DNA from: Ectobacillus funiculus
GTDB taxonomy: Bacteria > Bacillota > Bacilli > Bacillales > Bacillaceae_G
NCBI RefSeq assembly: GCF_004138295.1
Contig: NZ_SCFM01000009.1
Coordinates: 62,001 to 126,000 of the forward strand
DNA length: 64,000 bases
Reading direction: 5' to 3'
This document shows, one piece after another, positions 1-9,062 of the stretch. The position numbers were made by a program, and so were the translations under genes. Each line of letters begins with the position of its first letter. The stretch's first letter is position 1. The notes below the pieces were generated by a model. It was not told the origin of the DNA. It did no database searches and was given only the letters and a program-made list of their open reading frames with translations.

Positions 1-900
1 GGTGTATTAGGCCTAAAGCGGGTAGACAACACATTTAAGGTGAATTCATCAAATGGTGCAGAATTATTTGTAGTTTCCTCTGATTTTGAGAAGAAAATTG
101 TAGAAGATTATTTCGGGTATAAGAAAGAGAATATTATTGTTACAGGCTTATCTAGATGGGATGTAGTGCAAGATCGCTCACAGGAGATGCCTAGGAAGGA
201 AATTTTCCTAATGCCAACATGGAGAAACTGGCTTGAGGAGGTAGAAGAGGAGCAGTTTGTTCAGTCCGATTACTACCGCGAGTATAATGGTGTTCTTCAA
301 TCAGAAAAATTCCTTCGTGTACTCAAGGAAAATAATGTTGTGCTTAACTTCTATGTACACCCGAAATTTATGCCATATGTTTCAAACTTTACTAGTTCAA
401 ATGAGCACATCAATGTTATTCAATTTGGAGAAGAAAAAATCAATGACTTACTCATGCGTTCAAGCCTATTAATAACGGATTATTCTAGTGTAGCTTGGGA
501 AATGTATTATCAGAAGAAGCCGATTCTGTTTTTCCACTTTGATTTAGAGCAATATGTAGAAAATCAAGGAAGCTATATGGATTTAAAACAGGAGCTATTC
601 GGTGATGTATCATATAGTGCTTCTGAGTTAGTGGATAAGCTCAGCATGTATATAGAAAACGGATTCCAAGAAAAAGAAGAATTCAGCGCAATACGACATG
701 ACTACTTCAAATACGTCGATCATAACAATAGTGCTAGAATTTATCGTGAGATTATAAAGAGGGAAGATGAACTTACTCAGCCGGATTCTCTTCTCGTTCG
801 CATGAAAAAGAATTATCTGATTAGATCTCTATGGAGAAAATCCAAAGAAATCCCCCTTGTTCATCGGATTAGCAGACGAATTTTGATGGTATTAGAATAA
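1..900 (+). CDS. CDP-glycerol glycerophosphotransferase (TagB/TagF family), 5' partial
   Basis: The reading frame is open from the first base of the window, so the start lies upstream and only about 299 C-terminal residues are seen. The visible part is the nucleotide-binding half of a teichoic acid glycerophosphotransferase: MPTWRNW, then YVHPKFMPY, then the family signature LLITDYSSVAWEMYYQKKP. Such enzymes move glycerol phosphate (or ribitol phosphate) from CDP-activated donors onto the growing wall teichoic acid at the inner face of the membrane. It sits 2.5 kb upstream of tagD and related transferases on the same strand, so it belongs to the same locus. The exact role (priming, polymerising, or a second polymer) cannot be told from the C-terminal part alone. 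Confidence 0.85.
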   Translation, partial: GVLGLKRVDNTFKVNSSNGAELFVVSSDFEKKIVEDYFGYKKENIIVTGLSRWDVVQDRSQEMPRKEIFLMPTWRNWLEEVEEEQFVQSDYYREYNGVLQSEKFLRVLKENNVVLNFYVHPKFMPYVSNFTSSNEHINVIQFGEEKINDLLMRSSLLITDYSSVAWEMYYQKKPILFFHFDLEQYVENQGSYMDLKQELFGDVSYSASELVDKLSMYIENGFQEKEEFSAIRHDYFKYVDHNNSARIYREIIKREDELTQPDSLLVRMKKNYLIRSLWRKSKEIPLVHRISRRILMVLE

Positions 901-969
901 GAGAACTATATAAAAGTGAAGTTTCACGGCGAACGTATCTTACTGTATTACTAATATCATTTATCAAAT

Positions 970-1033
970 AAAGGATATCCCAAAAGGCGATGCACAGTGC
1001 TAATGCTAACCTTTTAGGATATCCTTGTTTTTT
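970..1033 (+). terminator. Hairpin terminator after the first glycerophosphotransferase
   Basis: AAGGATATCC (971-980) followed by AAAAGG pairs with CCTTTT and GGATATCCTT (1017-1026), then a T-rich run. A related hairpin (GAGGATGTCC/GACATCCTC) lies at 12934-12990. Both copies directly adjoin members of the dispersed repeat family described below. Confidence 0.65.
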
Positions 1034-1134
1034 ACACCCTAAGTATAAATTTCTAACTAGAAGCCGATTCGACGTAATAGGAAGCTTTAGAAGCACAGTG
1101 CTTACTTAAAGGCTTGCCGATCAGCGAGTTTTTT
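1034..1134 (+). repeat. Dispersed structured repeat, copy R1 (shortened)
   Basis: First of seven related copies in this window. Recognisable blocks are AAGTATAAATTTC at the left, CGATTCGACGTA, GGAAGCTTTAG and a right-hand hairpin CTTGC/GCGAG followed by seven T. The middle stem found in copies at 11718 and 63386 is missing here. The T run suits an intrinsic terminator reading rightwards. Confidence 0.6.
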
Positions 1135-1136
1135 TC

Positions 1137-2207
1137 TTATTTATATTTTTTGTCTGTCTCAATAAACACATTGCTTTCTACTTTAAATTGGGAAGTAATA
1201 AATTTGCCATTAGTTATATGGTGCTTGCCATCAACAGTATAATAAGAGCCGAATTTATCTATTCGAACTCCCATGGCACAATCGATGAAACGATTCCCCT
1301 TAACAAGAGTGTTTTCCCAGTTATGTCCTCGTACAGCAGCATAGGTCATTCCTTCGAAGGTATTATTTAAAATTTGTATGTTGGAGTAAGGATTAGCAAG
1401 AGCGGTAGAATGGCTCCCAACCCCTACTCCCCAAGGCTTCATGCCTTTTACATGGGAGTTTCCAAAGTAGTTATCTTCTATTCTTATATTTTTAGTAACA
1501 GTGAAATCAACCGTCCCAAATCTTCGAAAGGCCTTCTCTGAAATCATGCCATCAATTTGAATCGCTTCTATGTAAGAGTTATCTCCTGCCCCGTAAAAGC
1601 CAAGGAATTTGTTATTTTTAATGATAACATCCTTGTTTCCAGCAGAGTCAATCGCGTGTCCTCCTACTATATTTTTGATCACAGTATTTTGAATCAGAAT
1701 ATTCTGGCCGTGGGCGAATCCGAAAACAGAAGGTGTCCATACCTTATCTTTTCCTGCGGCATCCCAAATTCCCCCATCTACAATGATATTTGAATTTCCA
1801 TCATAGCCCTTATATGAGACCTTAAAATCTCCATTTAGTAGCATAATTTCTTTATGTGTATTGGCTTTGCGGAAAACTGTGTTAGGAGAGGTGTAGAGCC
1901 ATGTATTACTATAAATGTGCAATGCCTTCTTTAATGTATATGAGCCTTCTGGAATTATAACTTTAATAGGTATTTTTGAGTTCTTAGCAAGATTTAATGC
2001 CTTTTGGATTTGCTTGCTTGGATCACTTTTCTTTGGAAATGACACAGTGATGATTTTATAATCTTGTTCTAGCAGCTGTGATATTTCTTCAAAAGGTTTT
2101 TCAGCAGGTCCTTCTTTTTCTTGAACTTTTTCTGCAAGAGGTTTCCATTGTTGGAGCAGTACTACGAAGCATGCTGTGATAAGAAGGACAAATAATATTT
2201 TTTTCAT
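1137..2207 (-). CDS. Secreted right-handed beta-helix (pectate-lyase-like) protein
   Basis: A 356-residue protein. I place the start at the ATG at 2207 because GGAGGAGC lies a few bases before it; the frame stays open 28 codons further but without a ribosome site. Residues 1-20 (MKKILFVLLITACFVVLLQQ) form a signal peptide or membrane anchor. The rest has the repeated N-x-I-I-x-N-x-x-F pattern of parallel beta-helix proteins, for example IKNNKFLGF, IRIEDNYFG, IQILNNTFEG and LVKGNRFID, as in polysaccharide lyases and epimerases. A glycan-acting enzyme at the cell surface is a fair inference from fold and place, but I cannot see a catalytic set that fixes the reaction. It is transcribed against the flanking teichoic acid genes. 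Confidence 0.7.
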   Translation of the reverse strand: MKKILFVLLITACFVVLLQQWKPLAEKVQEKEGPAEKPFEEISQLLEQDYKIITVSFPKKSDPSKQIQKALNLAKNSKIPIKVIIPEGSYTLKKALHIYSNTWLYTSPNTVFRKANTHKEIMLLNGDFKVSYKGYDGNSNIIVDGGIWDAAGKDKVWTPSVFGFAHGQNILIQNTVIKNIVGGHAIDSAGNKDVIIKNNKFLGFYGAGDNSYIEAIQIDGMISEKAFRRFGTVDFTVTKNIRIEDNYFGNSHVKGMKPWGVGVGSHSTALANPYSNIQILNNTFEGMTYAAVRGHNWENTLVKGNRFIDCAMGVRIDKFGSYYTVDGKHHITNGKFITSQFKVESNVFIETDKKYK

Positions 2208-2460
2208 GGATGCTCCTCCTTTATTCTCTAATGTTAATGGTGTAAAGATGTCCTTGTCCTGCCTTGTTTCCTCTAAGAGATAGCACCACAATTTTCTTAT
2301 TCTACACCGTAAGAGCTATAAAGTACACGGATTGTATTATAAAACATACCCTTATACAAAAAATGTACATGGAAGTTTCACTTGCTTACTGGAACTGTTT
2401 ACGGTTTAGCCGTTTGTAAATGTTTATTAATTGACTTAACGTCAGTATGTAGACAATCAA

Positions 2461-2492
2461 AAAAGGTGAGGAGATATCTCCCCGCCTTTTTT
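2461..2492 (-). terminator. Terminator downstream of the 97-aa protein gene
   Basis: Symmetrical hairpin AAAAGGTGAGGAG / CTCCCCGCCTTTTTT with T runs on both strands; it can stop transcription from 2540-2833 on the minus strand and may act in both directions. Confidence 0.7.
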
Positions 2493-2539
2493 AGTTTTGG
2501 CTGCCCTTTTTCGTACTGGCATTCATATATAAAACAGAG

Positions 2540-2833
2540 TCAGTTTACTCCGTTCAACCACAGATTAATTTCATGTAGAAGAATTTGTTCAGTTTCTTCA
2601 TGCTTCTCCCTAATGAAGGGACAGTTCCATGCATCCTCGGATGTATAAGTATTTTGAATGCGCAATTCTGCTCCTACATTATAGAGAACTGCATTGAGGA
2701 TGACCAAGTCTTCTAAATCTGAAAAATCGTTATTGTCATTCCAACCTTGTATTCTATTTTCAAAATATGGAAGTCCCTCCGGAGTAATACCTGTTGTTAG
2801 GGTACTATTCCTTGTATATGACCAAGTTTTCAT
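2540..2833 (-). CDS. 97-residue protein of unknown function, paralogue A
   Basis: The ATG at 2833 follows TAAGGAGG at good spacing. The 97-residue product begins MKTWSYTRN and is clearly homologous over its whole length to the 97-residue product of 9063-9356. Shared blocks include IQGWNDN, FSD-ED, GAEL, SEDA, CPFI and EETEQILLHE. There is no signal peptide or membrane segment, so it is probably cytosolic. I do not recognise the family. Placement of the two paralogues on each side of the tagD-tagH block, in opposite orientation, suggests a link with the cell envelope or simply a duplication; neither can be decided here. Confidence 0.75.
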   Translation of the reverse strand: MKTWSYTRNSTLTTGITPEGLPYFENRIQGWNDNNDFSDLEDLVILNAVLYNVGAELRIQNTYTSEDAWNCPFIREKHEETEQILLHEINLWLNGVN

Positions 2834-3369
2834 ATAGGTTGCCTCCTTATTCTATATTGAAAATCAGGTATTATTGACATCCCATTTCAAAGACAAGTAG
2901 TCACAAAAGCTGCCTTGTTCTTGGCGATTAGGGGGCTGCATAGATGCTTTGTATTTCGAAATATCCCGATTGCCGTTTTCTCACTTTTTAATTGCAAACT
3001 ACCCCTTATTACATTTGCTAATAGGTACTAGGAATACTATTATATTTTTTGTTAAATATAGGAATTTATTTTATGCATGTTCTATGCTGTATTGTTAGTA
3101 TTTGAATTATAACAAACTTAAATCCCTGTTGGAAGCGTTTTCTTTTTGTGGTCGGGATAGCTATATTTGGGAAAGAGACAATATTTATACTGCTTTCTAT
3201 CTCTTTAGGCGTATTGTACCTTATAAAAAATATATGATATAATTTTTTTGTTATTTTTTTGTAAATATATTATGAAGGATTTGTTTTTAATTTTATCTCA
3301 AGTACAGACAACCATTGACTTGATTAAGTACTCAATAAAAGCATGTAATAGTTTTTGGGGAGGAAAATA
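2834..3369. other. Intergenic region before tagD
   Basis: No coding region recognised. It holds a plausible sigma-A promoter near its right end (see 3214-3243). The rest is AT-rich without clear repeats. Confidence 0.5.
3214..3243 (+). promoter_or_regulatory. Candidate sigma-A promoter of tagD operon
   Basis: TTGTAC at 3214-3219 and a perfect TATAAT at 3238-3243, spacing 18 bp, about 120 bp before the tagD start. This leaves a long leader in which no riboswitch was recognised. Confidence 0.5.
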
Positions 3370-3765
3370 ATGAAAAAGGTAATTACCTATGGTACGTTTG
3401 ATTTACTGCATTGGGGACATATCAACTTACTGAAAAGAGCAAAAGATTTGGGAGATTATCTTATTGTAGCTGTTTCTACAGATGAGTTTAATAGCTTAAA
3501 GAACAAGAAGGCCTACCATAGCTATGAACATCGAAAGATGATTTTAGAAGCGATTCGTTATGTAGATGAGGTTATTCCGGAGGAAGATTGGGAGCAAAAG
3601 GTACAAGATGTCATAGAGCATGAAATAGATATTTTTGTTATGGGAGATGACTGGAAAGGGAAGTTTGACTATTTAAAGCAACACTGCAATGTCGTATACT
3701 TACCGCGTACAGTTGATATTTCTACTACAAAGATTAAGAAAGATTTAGTTGTAATTGCTAGATGA
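3370..3765 (+). CDS. tagD: Glycerol-3-phosphate cytidylyltransferase TagD
   Basis: Makes CDP-glycerol from CTP and glycerol 3-phosphate, the donor for wall teichoic acid synthesis. The 131-residue length matches the family. The nucleotidyltransferase motif H14-W-G-H17 sits in GTFDLLHWGH, and the second motif appears as RTVDISTTKIK near the C terminus. The start is the ATG at 3370 after GGGGAGGAAAATA; an in-frame TTG at 3355 lies upstream of that ribosome site and is not used. The stop overlaps the next start by 4 bases, so it is coupled with the TagB-like gene. Confidence 0.95.
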   Translation: MKKVITYGTFDLLHWGHINLLKRAKDLGDYLIVAVSTDEFNSLKNKKAYHSYEHRKMILEAIRYVDEVIPEEDWEQKVQDVIEHEIDIFVMGDDWKGKFDYLKQHCNVVYLPRTVDISTTKIKKDLVVIAR

Positions 3766-4952
3766 TACACATTATGCACATTCTTCGGGAAGTTATCATT
3801 ATCTCCTATTTATTTTTATTCCAATTGCTGTTCATGACATTCCGGATATTCCCGTTAAGAAATAAAGCCTCATTTATTATGTCTTATGGTGAAAATCATT
3901 TCTATATATATGAAGAAATGAAAAAACAGAATGTGGATTGTGAAGTAGTATTTTTGTATAAATCCACATTTAAATATGAGCTGGATCATTACCATAATGT
4001 TAAGGCTTATAAGTTTGAAACATTAAATATATTACATATGATTAAGTCTGTATATCACATAGCGACATCTAGATATGTCATGATCGATAACTATTTTGGG
4101 TTTTTATCAACTGTTAATTTCAGGGCAGGGGTTACATGTGTTCAGCTTTGGCACGCAGCAGGGGCAATTAAGCAATTTGGGTTATTAACTCCATCCTCCC
4201 AGAAGAGAAGCAGACGTGCCCAACAAAGGTTTGTAAGGGTATACAAAAATTTCCATAAGGTCGTTATCGGATCTGATGCTTTGGCAAATGTCTATATAGG
4301 AGCTTTTGGAATAGCTCCTGAACAAATGTTAAGAACAGGAATTCCGCGTACTGATTTGTTTTTTAATCAAACTCAAATAGAAGAAATTTCTTCTGGGATT
4401 TTGAAAGATAATCCGGGCATTATCGGTAAGAAAGTGATTCTATATACTCCTACCTTTAGAGATAAGGAACTTGCGGAATTTTCCTTACAGTTAGACATAG
4501 AGAAGATGTACCAAGAGCTAAAGGATGAATATGTGCTCTTTATTAAATTGCATCCAGCTATACGAAATCAAATTGATTTAAAGGATATGTATGCTGAATT
4601 TGTATATGACTACTCTTTTTACCCCAATGTAAATGACTTATTTTTAGTGACGGACATTTTAGTGACAGATTACTCTTCCACCTCTTTTGAATTTAGTCTT
4701 TTAAAGAAGCCGATGATATTTTTCCCTTATGACCTAGAAAGATACCGAGAAAAACGTGGAATTATAGAAGATTATCACTCTCTCGTTCCAGGACCGGTAG
4801 TGTATACTACAAAGGATTTAATTCAAATGATTCAAAAAGGTTCGTTTGATCCAGAACGAATTGAAGCATTTTGTGAGAAATGGAACCAATATTCTAGAGG
4901 GGCTTCAAGTAAAAATATTGTGGAGGCTCTATTTCATACAAGAAACAGCTAA
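3762..4952 (+). CDS. tagB: TagB-like CDP-glycerol glycerophosphotransferase
   Basis: A 396-residue membrane-associated transferase, translationally coupled to tagD through an ATGA overlap. Residues about 8-30 are hydrophobic, as in TagB. Family motifs are LWHAAGAIKQFG, IGSDA, YTPTFRDKE, IKLHPA and VTDYSSTSFEFSLLKKP. TagB adds the first glycerol phosphate to the ManNAc-GlcNAc-lipid linker. Length and the N-terminal segment favour the TagB (primase) role over the polymerase, but a second short TagF-like protein follows, so assignment between primer and polymerase rests on resemblance only. Confidence 0.8.
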   Translation: MIHIMHILREVIIISYLFLFQLLFMTFRIFPLRNKASFIMSYGENHFYIYEEMKKQNVDCEVVFLYKSTFKYELDHYHNVKAYKFETLNILHMIKSVYHIATSRYVMIDNYFGFLSTVNFRAGVTCVQLWHAAGAIKQFGLLTPSSQKRSRRAQQRFVRVYKNFHKVVIGSDALANVYIGAFGIAPEQMLRTGIPRTDLFFNQTQIEEISSGILKDNPGIIGKKVILYTPTFRDKELAEFSLQLDIEKMYQELKDEYVLFIKLHPAIRNQIDLKDMYAEFVYDYSFYPNVNDLFLVTDILVTDYSSTSFEFSLLKKPMIFFPYDLERYREKRGIIEDYHSLVPGPVVYTTKDLIQMIQKGSFDPERIEAFCEKWNQYSRGASSKNIVEALFHTRNS

Positions 4953-4954
4953 AT

Positions 4955-5006
4955 GCCTTTTGGGTAATCTGTGTTCATGTATGTAAATAATGAATGAACA
5001 AAAGGC
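4955..5006 (+). other. Intercistronic hairpin between tagB-like and tagF-like genes
   Basis: GCCTTTTG (4955-4962) pairs with CAAAAGGC (4999-5006), with an inner TTCAT/ATGAA pair. There is no T run, so it is a candidate RNA-processing or stabilising hairpin rather than a terminator. Confidence 0.45.
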
Positions 5007-5089
5007 CAAGTAAGAGCATTCACTTTTGTGGTACATAGCATCAAACCTTTCAAACAGAGGATACTGCGATTGCGTTCATGAAAGGAACT

Positions 5090-6340
5090 ATGCTCAAATT
5101 TTTTTGCGGTTTCTACAAAATTTATCTAAAGGTGTATAATGTTATGAATGTTGTCAAAAGGATTAAAAGTCTCTACATTATTCAAATTTTATTCAAATGT
5201 TTGTTTAAAGCTTGCACTTGGCTTCCTCGTAAAAATAATCTCGTTATGTTTGAAAGTTATTTAGGGAAGCAATATAGCTGTAATCCAAGGGCGCTCTATG
5301 AGTATTTGCAGGAAAATCATTTTGGCTTCGAGCTTATTTGGAGTGTGGATAAACGGTATACAAAGCAATTTGAACAGCAGAACATTCCATATGTACAGCG
5401 TTTTTCTCTTCGTTGGTTTTGTTTAATGGCGCGTGCGTCTTACTGGATTACCAATAGCAGGATGCCTTTGTGGATTCCAAAGCCTAAACATACTATATAT
5501 GTTCAAACGTGGCATGGAACCCCTCTAAAGAAACTTGCTGCAGATATGGAAGAGGTGCATATGCCTGGAACAACTACGGAAAAGTATAAAGAGAATTTCT
5601 ATAAGGAATCAAGAAGTTGGGATTATCTTCTCTCCCCTAACTCATACTCTACCGCTATTTTCAAGAGAGCTTTTCAATTTGAAAAGGAAATGATTGAGTC
5701 TGGATATCCTCGAAATGATGTGTTGTATCAAAAAAATCATTCCCAGTATATCGACTCTTTAAAGGAGCAATATGGACTCCCTAAGGATAAAAAGGTGATC
5801 TTATATGCTCCTACATGGAGAGATGATCAGTTTTATGGAAAAGGGCAATATAAATTTGATTTGCAGCTTGATTTAGCTCTTCTGCAGAAAGAATTAGGGG
5901 ATCAGTATATCATTTTACTGCGCATGCACTATTTGGTTGTCGAGCAAATGGATATTACAGGCTTTAAAGGGTTTGCTTTTGATTTCTCCCATGTTGCGGA
6001 TATCAATGAAATTTACTTATTGTCGGATTTACTCATAACAGATTATTCTTCTGTTTTCTTTGATTATGCAAACCTAAAGAGACCTATTATCTTTTACGCA
6101 TATGATATCGAATCCTACCGAGATAAACTGCGCGGATTCTACTTTGATTTAGAGAAGGAGGCACCTGGTCCTGTTATAGAAACAACAGAACAAGTATTAG
6201 AAGCAATAAGAGAGTATGAAAAGAACGGGCTGTGTGAATTTGAAGAAAAATACAAGCGCTTCTATAATGGTTATTGTTATTTAGAGGATGGTAACTCCTC
6301 CAAACGGGCTGCAGAGCAAATCTTTTTTAGAAAGGCATAA
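5090..6340 (+). CDS. TagF-like CDP-glycerol:poly(glycerophosphate) glycerophosphotransferase
   Basis: About 416 residues. An ATG at 5078 is in frame, but the ATG at 5090 has AAAGGA just before it and is preferred. Motifs are QTWHGTPLKKLA, YAPTWRDDQ, LLRMHY and LLITDYSSVFFDYANLKRP, with RGFYFDLEKEAPGPV after it; these match the catalytic half of TagF/TarF enzymes. B. subtilis TagF is about twice as long, so this is the short form. It probably extends the glycerol phosphate chain. It lies directly before the exporter genes. Confidence 0.82.
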   Translation: MLKFFCGFYKIYLKVYNVMNVVKRIKSLYIIQILFKCLFKACTWLPRKNNLVMFESYLGKQYSCNPRALYEYLQENHFGFELIWSVDKRYTKQFEQQNIPYVQRFSLRWFCLMARASYWITNSRMPLWIPKPKHTIYVQTWHGTPLKKLAADMEEVHMPGTTTEKYKENFYKESRSWDYLLSPNSYSTAIFKRAFQFEKEMIESGYPRNDVLYQKNHSQYIDSLKEQYGLPKDKKVILYAPTWRDDQFYGKGQYKFDLQLDLALLQKELGDQYIILLRMHYLVVEQMDITGFKGFAFDFSHVADINEIYLLSDLLITDYSSVFFDYANLKRPIIFYAYDIESYRDKLRGFYFDLEKEAPGPVIETTEQVLEAIREYEKNGLCEFEEKYKRFYNGYCYLEDGNSSKRAAEQIFFRKA

Positions 6341-6345
6341 GATAG

Positions 6346-7149
6346 ATGAATGCAACAATTACAGTACTCCGGGAACAAGTGAAGAGTTTTTATTTGATTC
6401 AGCGATTATCCTTGTACCAACTTAAAATTACAAATAACAATAATTATTTGGGAATGCTTTGGGAGATTATTAATCCCTTGATCCAATTGAGTATTTACTG
6501 GTTTGTTTTCGGATTTGGAATCCGAGGCGGAAAAGGTGTTGACGGTGTTCCGTTTGTATACTGGCTATCAGCAGGATTATTGGTATGGTTTTTCTTAAAC
6601 GCTGCGATTCCACAATCATCGAAATCTATCTATACAAGACTAGGTATCATCTCAAAAATGAACTTTCCGATGAGCGTCATACCGAGCCATGTTATTTTGT
6701 CCCTTCTGTATCAACATCTTGCCCTGCTTGCTGTTATTACAATTGGGTTTTTGCTTACGGGTCAGGGAATTTCTCTTCATTATCTCCAACTGCCATATTA
6801 TATATTTGCAGCAGTGATGTTTGTTTTCTCACTGTCATTAATCACTTCAACATTAACGACCGTTGTAAGGGATATACAGATGATTGTTCAATCTGTTATG
6901 AGAATGATGCTATACTTAACGCCTATTTTATGGACGCCTGAAAAATTCTCGCCGAAGCTGCAAATGCTCATGAAGCTTAACCCTATGTATTACATAGTGG
7001 AAGGGTATCGATATGCTTTGTTAGGGACAGGGTGGTTTTTTGAAGAAGGCACGTACACACTATATTTCTGGGCAGTTGTGCTAGTCATGTTGTGCATTGG
7101 CTCTGCGCTGCATATAAAGTTTAGAAGATACTTTGTAGACTATCTGTAA
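6346..7149 (+). CDS. tagG: Teichoic acid ABC exporter permease TagG
   Basis: A 267-residue ABC-2 type permease with six predicted hydrophobic stretches, starting 5 bases after the preceding stop. The opening part LYQLKITNNNNYLGMLWEIINPLIQLSIYW is typical of the polysaccharide exporter branch (TagG, RfbA-type). Together with TagH it moves lipid-linked teichoic acid across the membrane. Length matches TagG of Bacillus (about 275). Confidence 0.92.
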   Translation: MNATITVLREQVKSFYLIQRLSLYQLKITNNNNYLGMLWEIINPLIQLSIYWFVFGFGIRGGKGVDGVPFVYWLSAGLLVWFFLNAAIPQSSKSIYTRLGIISKMNFPMSVIPSHVILSLLYQHLALLAVITIGFLLTGQGISLHYLQLPYYIFAAVMFVFSLSLITSTLTTVVRDIQMIVQSVMRMMLYLTPILWTPEKFSPKLQMLMKLNPMYYIVEGYRYALLGTGWFFEEGTYTLYFWAVVLVMLCIGSALHIKFRRYFVDYL

Positions 7150-7163
7150 TGAGGTTATAAATT

Positions 7164-8756
7164 ATGGACTATTCAGTCAAACTCCAAGATGTAACAAAAA
7201 AGTTTAAAATGCATAGTACAAGTTCTGATAAACTAAAGGATCTCCTATATCCAGGAGGATACGGTGAGGATTTCTATGCTCTTCGGAACATCAATTTTGA
7301 AACAAAGCCGGGGGATGTAGTAGGGCTTATCGGTGTGAATGGTTCTGGAAAGTCAACCATATCTAATTTAATTTCCGGCATTACTATGCCGACATCGGGT
7401 ACAATTGAAACTCAGGGCCAGGTCTCGCTTATTGCTATTGCAGCAGGTATGAATAATCAGCTCACAGGGCGTGAAAATATCGAACTGAAATGCTTAATGA
7501 TGGGATTAAGCAAGGAACAAATTGATAAGATTAAACCTGATATTATTGAATTTGCGGATATCGGTAAATTTATTGATATGCCTGTTAAGAAGTACTCAAG
7601 CGGTATGAAATCCCGCTTAGGCTTTGCTATTTCAGTTAATATTAATCCAGATATTCTCGTCGTTGATGAAGCTCTCTCCGTCGGTGACCAAACCTTTGCG
7701 GATAAATGTTTAAAGAAAATGAACGAATTCAAGGAGCAGGGAAAGACAATCTTTTTTGTTAGCCATTCTCTAGCTCAGATAAAAAAGTTTTGTACAAAAG
7801 TATTATGGCTTGAATATGGAGAAGTGAGAGCATACGATACTGTGCAAGAAGTTCTTCCAAAATACGAGGCATTCCTCAAAGAGTACCGTGCCATGAGCAA
7901 GAAAGAGCAGCGAAAGTTTAAGGAAGAAGCAATGCGCAAGCAAGCGGGAGAGGCGATGCAGCTTGAGGAGCCGAAACAAACGATAAGACGGAAAAGAATA
8001 AAGTACATTATTCCGCTTTTGTTTATTACAGTTGCTCTTACCGCAGGTATGATCGTGTATGCGAAGAAGGACAATCTTGTAGCTCCCAAACAGGTGAATA
8101 AATCCCCACAAGAAAATGTTATGAATGGGGCTGAGAAAGAAGTTGTGAGGGATATCCCAATTCGATATGTCAATGTCCCGGTAGCTCGTGTACGAGAGAC
8201 TCCAAATACGGAAGGCGAGCAAATAGACACACTACAGTTTGGACAATCATTTGTAGTAAGAGAGACAAAAAAAGATAAACAGAATGGTGTTTGGTACAAA
8301 ATCCAATATGACGATGGTACAGAAGGATGGATTAGCGAAACCATAACCGAGACTATTCCTGCTGAGAATGTATTATCATATGAGGATACAGTAAAGGAAT
8401 TAGGTGAAGCTACAGGTAAGGAGACAATCATCAATCAGGCAGCATCCATATTAGGGAACAACCGGAAAGATGTTGAGAAGCTGCTAGAGGAACCACTGAA
8501 GGTGGAGGAGCTCCCGGCAGGAACCCTCGTTCAGTATCCAAATCTATCCGTTCTATACAATAAGCAAGAAAAGGCAATTAGAAGTAATATCGAGGAATCC
8601 TCTCTTTCGGTGGACATGTTAAAGGAATGGAAGCCAGCGCAGTTGCAGAGTGATATCTTCCTAGCTTGGGTTGCTCGTTCGGATCAGTATAACCTTGTTG
8701 TTTCTGCCACAAAGGATTCTACCATGGAGCAAATCTCCATCAGTTTAATAGAGTAA
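7164..8756 (+). CDS. tagH: Teichoic acid ABC exporter ATPase TagH with membrane segment and SH3 domain
   Basis: A 530-residue ATPase. Walker A GVNGSGKST is at about 57-65, the signature SSGMKSRLGF near 145, Walker B ILVVDEALSVGD and the switch His in FVSHS. After the ATPase come a charged linker, one membrane segment near 278-299 (YIIPLLFITVALTAGMIVYA), then a bacterial SH3-like domain near 325-400 (VPVARVRETPN, GVWYKIQYDDGTEGWI) and a C-terminal extracellular part. B. subtilis TagH has the same layout, so the tail is a real family trait. The SH3 part would lie outside and may contact peptidoglycan. Confidence 0.93.
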   Translation: MDYSVKLQDVTKKFKMHSTSSDKLKDLLYPGGYGEDFYALRNINFETKPGDVVGLIGVNGSGKSTISNLISGITMPTSGTIETQGQVSLIAIAAGMNNQLTGRENIELKCLMMGLSKEQIDKIKPDIIEFADIGKFIDMPVKKYSSGMKSRLGFAISVNINPDILVVDEALSVGDQTFADKCLKKMNEFKEQGKTIFFVSHSLAQIKKFCTKVLWLEYGEVRAYDTVQEVLPKYEAFLKEYRAMSKKEQRKFKEEAMRKQAGEAMQLEEPKQTIRRKRIKYIIPLLFITVALTAGMIVYAKKDNLVAPKQVNKSPQENVMNGAEKEVVRDIPIRYVNVPVARVRETPNTEGEQIDTLQFGQSFVVRETKKDKQNGVWYKIQYDDGTEGWISETITETIPAENVLSYEDTVKELGEATGKETIINQAASILGNNRKDVEKLLEEPLKVEELPAGTLVQYPNLSVLYNKQEKAIRSNIEESSLSVDMLKEWKPAQLQSDIFLAWVARSDQYNLVVSATKDSTMEQISISLIE

Positions 8757-8763
8757 AATGCAA

Positions 8764-8807
8764 CCCCCTTATCTCAGTCTCAGGAGAAAGGGGCTTTGCT
8801 TTTTTAT
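8764..8807 (+). terminator. Terminator after tagH
   Basis: CCCCTT pairs with AAGGGG (ending about 8793), followed by a T run at 8800-8806. Confidence 0.6.
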
Positions 8808-8810
8808 AGT

Positions 8811-8870
8811 AAAGAAAACTCGCCGATTGGCGAAGATGGAAGCGTAGTTACACTTAAACTTTATCCTTAA
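8811..8870 (-). repeat. Dispersed structured repeat, copy R2 (partial, inverted)
   Basis: The reverse complement reads AAAGTTTAAGTGTAACTACG and then the hairpin region CGCCAATCGGCGAG followed by TTTTCTTT, i.e. the right half of the repeat only. It lies straight after the tagH terminator and points towards tagH. Confidence 0.6.
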
Positions 8871-9062
8871 AGCGCAAAAAATAATTGAGTATGGGACTTC
8901 TTTACAAAAAACTCATAATAAGTTCAATTTCTCTTTACAAAATAAAACATCCACTTAACAAAAAAGAGGTAAGATTGTATTGGAGAAAAAGCCATAATCC
9001 ATGTTTTAAATCTAAAGAGCGGCTGACCTTTGAGATAGGCAGAGGATGAGGAGGCAAATTGT

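Noticed and set aside
2382-2648. 88-codon plus-strand frame
   Set aside because: It crosses a terminator and lies antisense to the 97-residue gene; no ribosome site.
7775-8434. Long antisense frame of 219 codons within tagH
   Set aside because: Shadow of the tagH gene; rich in Ser and Cys, no ribosome site, and tagH itself is beyond doubt.
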